Source: Paracoccaceae bacterium
GTDB taxonomy: Bacteria; Pseudomonadota; Alphaproteobacteria; Rhodobacterales; Rhodobacteraceae
Reading direction: 5' to 3'
DNA: 6,592 nt
Assembly: GCA_003447515.1 (NCBI GenBank)
Contig: DLZA01000042.1
Span: forward strand, 1 to 6,592
Shown here: in pieces, positions 6,107-6,592 of the stretch
Numbering within the stretch: the first letter of the stretch is position 1
Layout of the letters: every line of letters begins with the position of its first letter
Translations under genes and position numbers: made by a program
Notes under the pieces: model-generated
The model's database searches: none
What the model saw: only the letters and a program-made list of their open reading frames with translations
Told to the model about the DNA's origin: nothing

Positions 6107-6592
6107 TTATGTTGTGTCGATTGTTTTTCGATTTGCTGACTTGCCTGTCTTTTTATAATTGGCCGGCGGTACGACTGAATTGCGTTTTATCAACTTAACC
6201 GGCATGATTTCCTTAATGTGATCATGGTCTGGCTGTTCCCAAGCTTCGCTAGATAAAATTTGAACTGCGCGATGACCAAGAGCTTCAACGGGCTGACTTA
6301 CAGATGTAATTGATGGAGAAAACAAATGTAATGAATGGGCATTATCAAAACTAATCAGTGAGAAATCTTCCGGTATGCGAATGCCGCGTTCCTCGAAAAT
6401 TTCCAAGACGCCCACGGTGATTTCGTCAGAGCCTGAGAAGATTGCTGTTTCTTGATCAGCCTTATCTAAGAACTCTTTTGCTAGGTTTTGACCAGAACTG
6501 ATGGAATGGTCACCAACAAATAAAGCTATATTCGGAACTGATACCTTATCGTTGCAGAGTCCCAAACGAAGTCCCTCAAGGCGTGTTTGAGT
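6107..6592 (-). CDS. LacI-family transcriptional regulator, ligand-binding C-terminal half (5' end outside window)
   Basis: 161 codons are open up to the right edge in one frame, so the DNA-binding helix-turn-helix and first half of the sensor domain lie outside. The visible part is the second subdomain of a LacI/GalR sensor (Peripla_BP_3): R..G-type helix LEGLRLGL, then AIFSGSDEITVGVLEIFEERGIRIPEDFSLISFDNA, reported here as motif blocks SGSDEITVG, RIPEDFSLISFD and SPSITSVSQPVEALGHRAV. These match the family consensus NDxxAxG, IPxDxSVxGFD and PxLTTVxQP. A TTG at 6565 could be read as a start but lies inside the domain and is not the true one. The TAA stop at 6107 abuts the transporter genes, so the regulator is co-transcribed and probably controls its own operon, with the imported compound or a metabolite as inducer. 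The C-terminal tail after the domain is basic and short. Confidence 0.92.
   Translation of the reverse strand, partial: TQTRLEGLRLGLCNDKVSVPNIALFVGDHSISSGQNLAKEFLDKADQETAIFSGSDEITVGVLEIFEERGIRIPEDFSLISFDNAHSLHLFSPSITSVSQPVEALGHRAVQILSSEAWEQPDHDHIKEIMPVKLIKRNSVVPPANYKKTGKSANRKTIDTT

Larger units (their letters stand above)
1..6592 (-). other. Probable single operon: regulator, ABC importer, four catabolic-type proteins
   Basis: All eight genes share one strand. Junctions in order of transcription are an 11-base gap (or TAATG overlap), an ATGA overlap, an ATGA overlap, 50 bases, 3 bases, 5 bases and 10 bases. No internal terminator or promoter is evident, and the promoter should lie right of the window, upstream of the regulator. 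Whether further genes follow past the left edge cannot be seen. Confidence 0.8.

Noticed and set aside
6107..6565. A complete small protein of 152 residues starting at TTG 6565
   Set aside because: The same frame stays open to the window edge and the residues before TTG continue the LacI sensor-domain pattern, so it is a truncated larger gene.

Overview
The window holds eight protein genes, all on the minus strand and packed head to tail. They read as one catabolic and transport operon transcribed from right to left. Both ends are cut: the LacI-type regulator at the right edge lacks its N-terminal half, and the gene at the left edge lacks its last few residues. The only gap longer than 11 bases is a 50-base stretch between the permease and BtpA-like genes. 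There are no RNA genes, mobile elements, CRISPR arrays or clear terminators.

Layout in transcription order: (i) LacI-family regulator, ligand-binding half only (6592-6107); (ii) periplasmic sugar-type substrate-binding protein with a signal peptide (6095-5163); (iii) single-domain ABC ATPase (5166-4360); (iv) RbsC/FrcC-type permease (4363-3362); (v) BtpA/SgcQ-family TIM-barrel protein (3311-2469); (vi) TenA-like protein without the catalytic Cys, with a TTG start (2465-1824); (vii) phosphotriesterase/lactonase-family metallohydrolase (1818-766); (viii) GATase1_like (PF07090-type) protein (755-1). Four-base ATGA overlaps join the ABC genes, and spacings of 3 to 10 bases join the four enzyme-like genes, so strong translational coupling is likely.

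Inferred joint role: a LacI-type regulator senses a small molecule, probably a sugar or sugar derivative. A ribose/fructose-class ABC importer brings it in, and four cytoplasmic proteins process it. The phosphotriesterase-family protein could open a lactone or hydrolyse an ester. The TenA-like protein could cleave a C-N bond. The BtpA/SgcQ and GATase1_like proteins have no firmly established chemistry. No kinase, dehydrogenase or aldolase of a well-known type is visible, so the pathway cannot be closed from this window. The substrate is unknown, and this set of enzymes is the most interesting aspect of the region.

Organism: a Gram-negative bacterium, because of the exported binding protein with a cleavable Sec signal and no lipobox. 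The FrcBCA-like transporter style and the moderate GC content (roughly mid-40s percent by eye, not computed) suggest a proteobacterium, perhaps a marine alphaproteobacterium. The taxonomic guess is low confidence.
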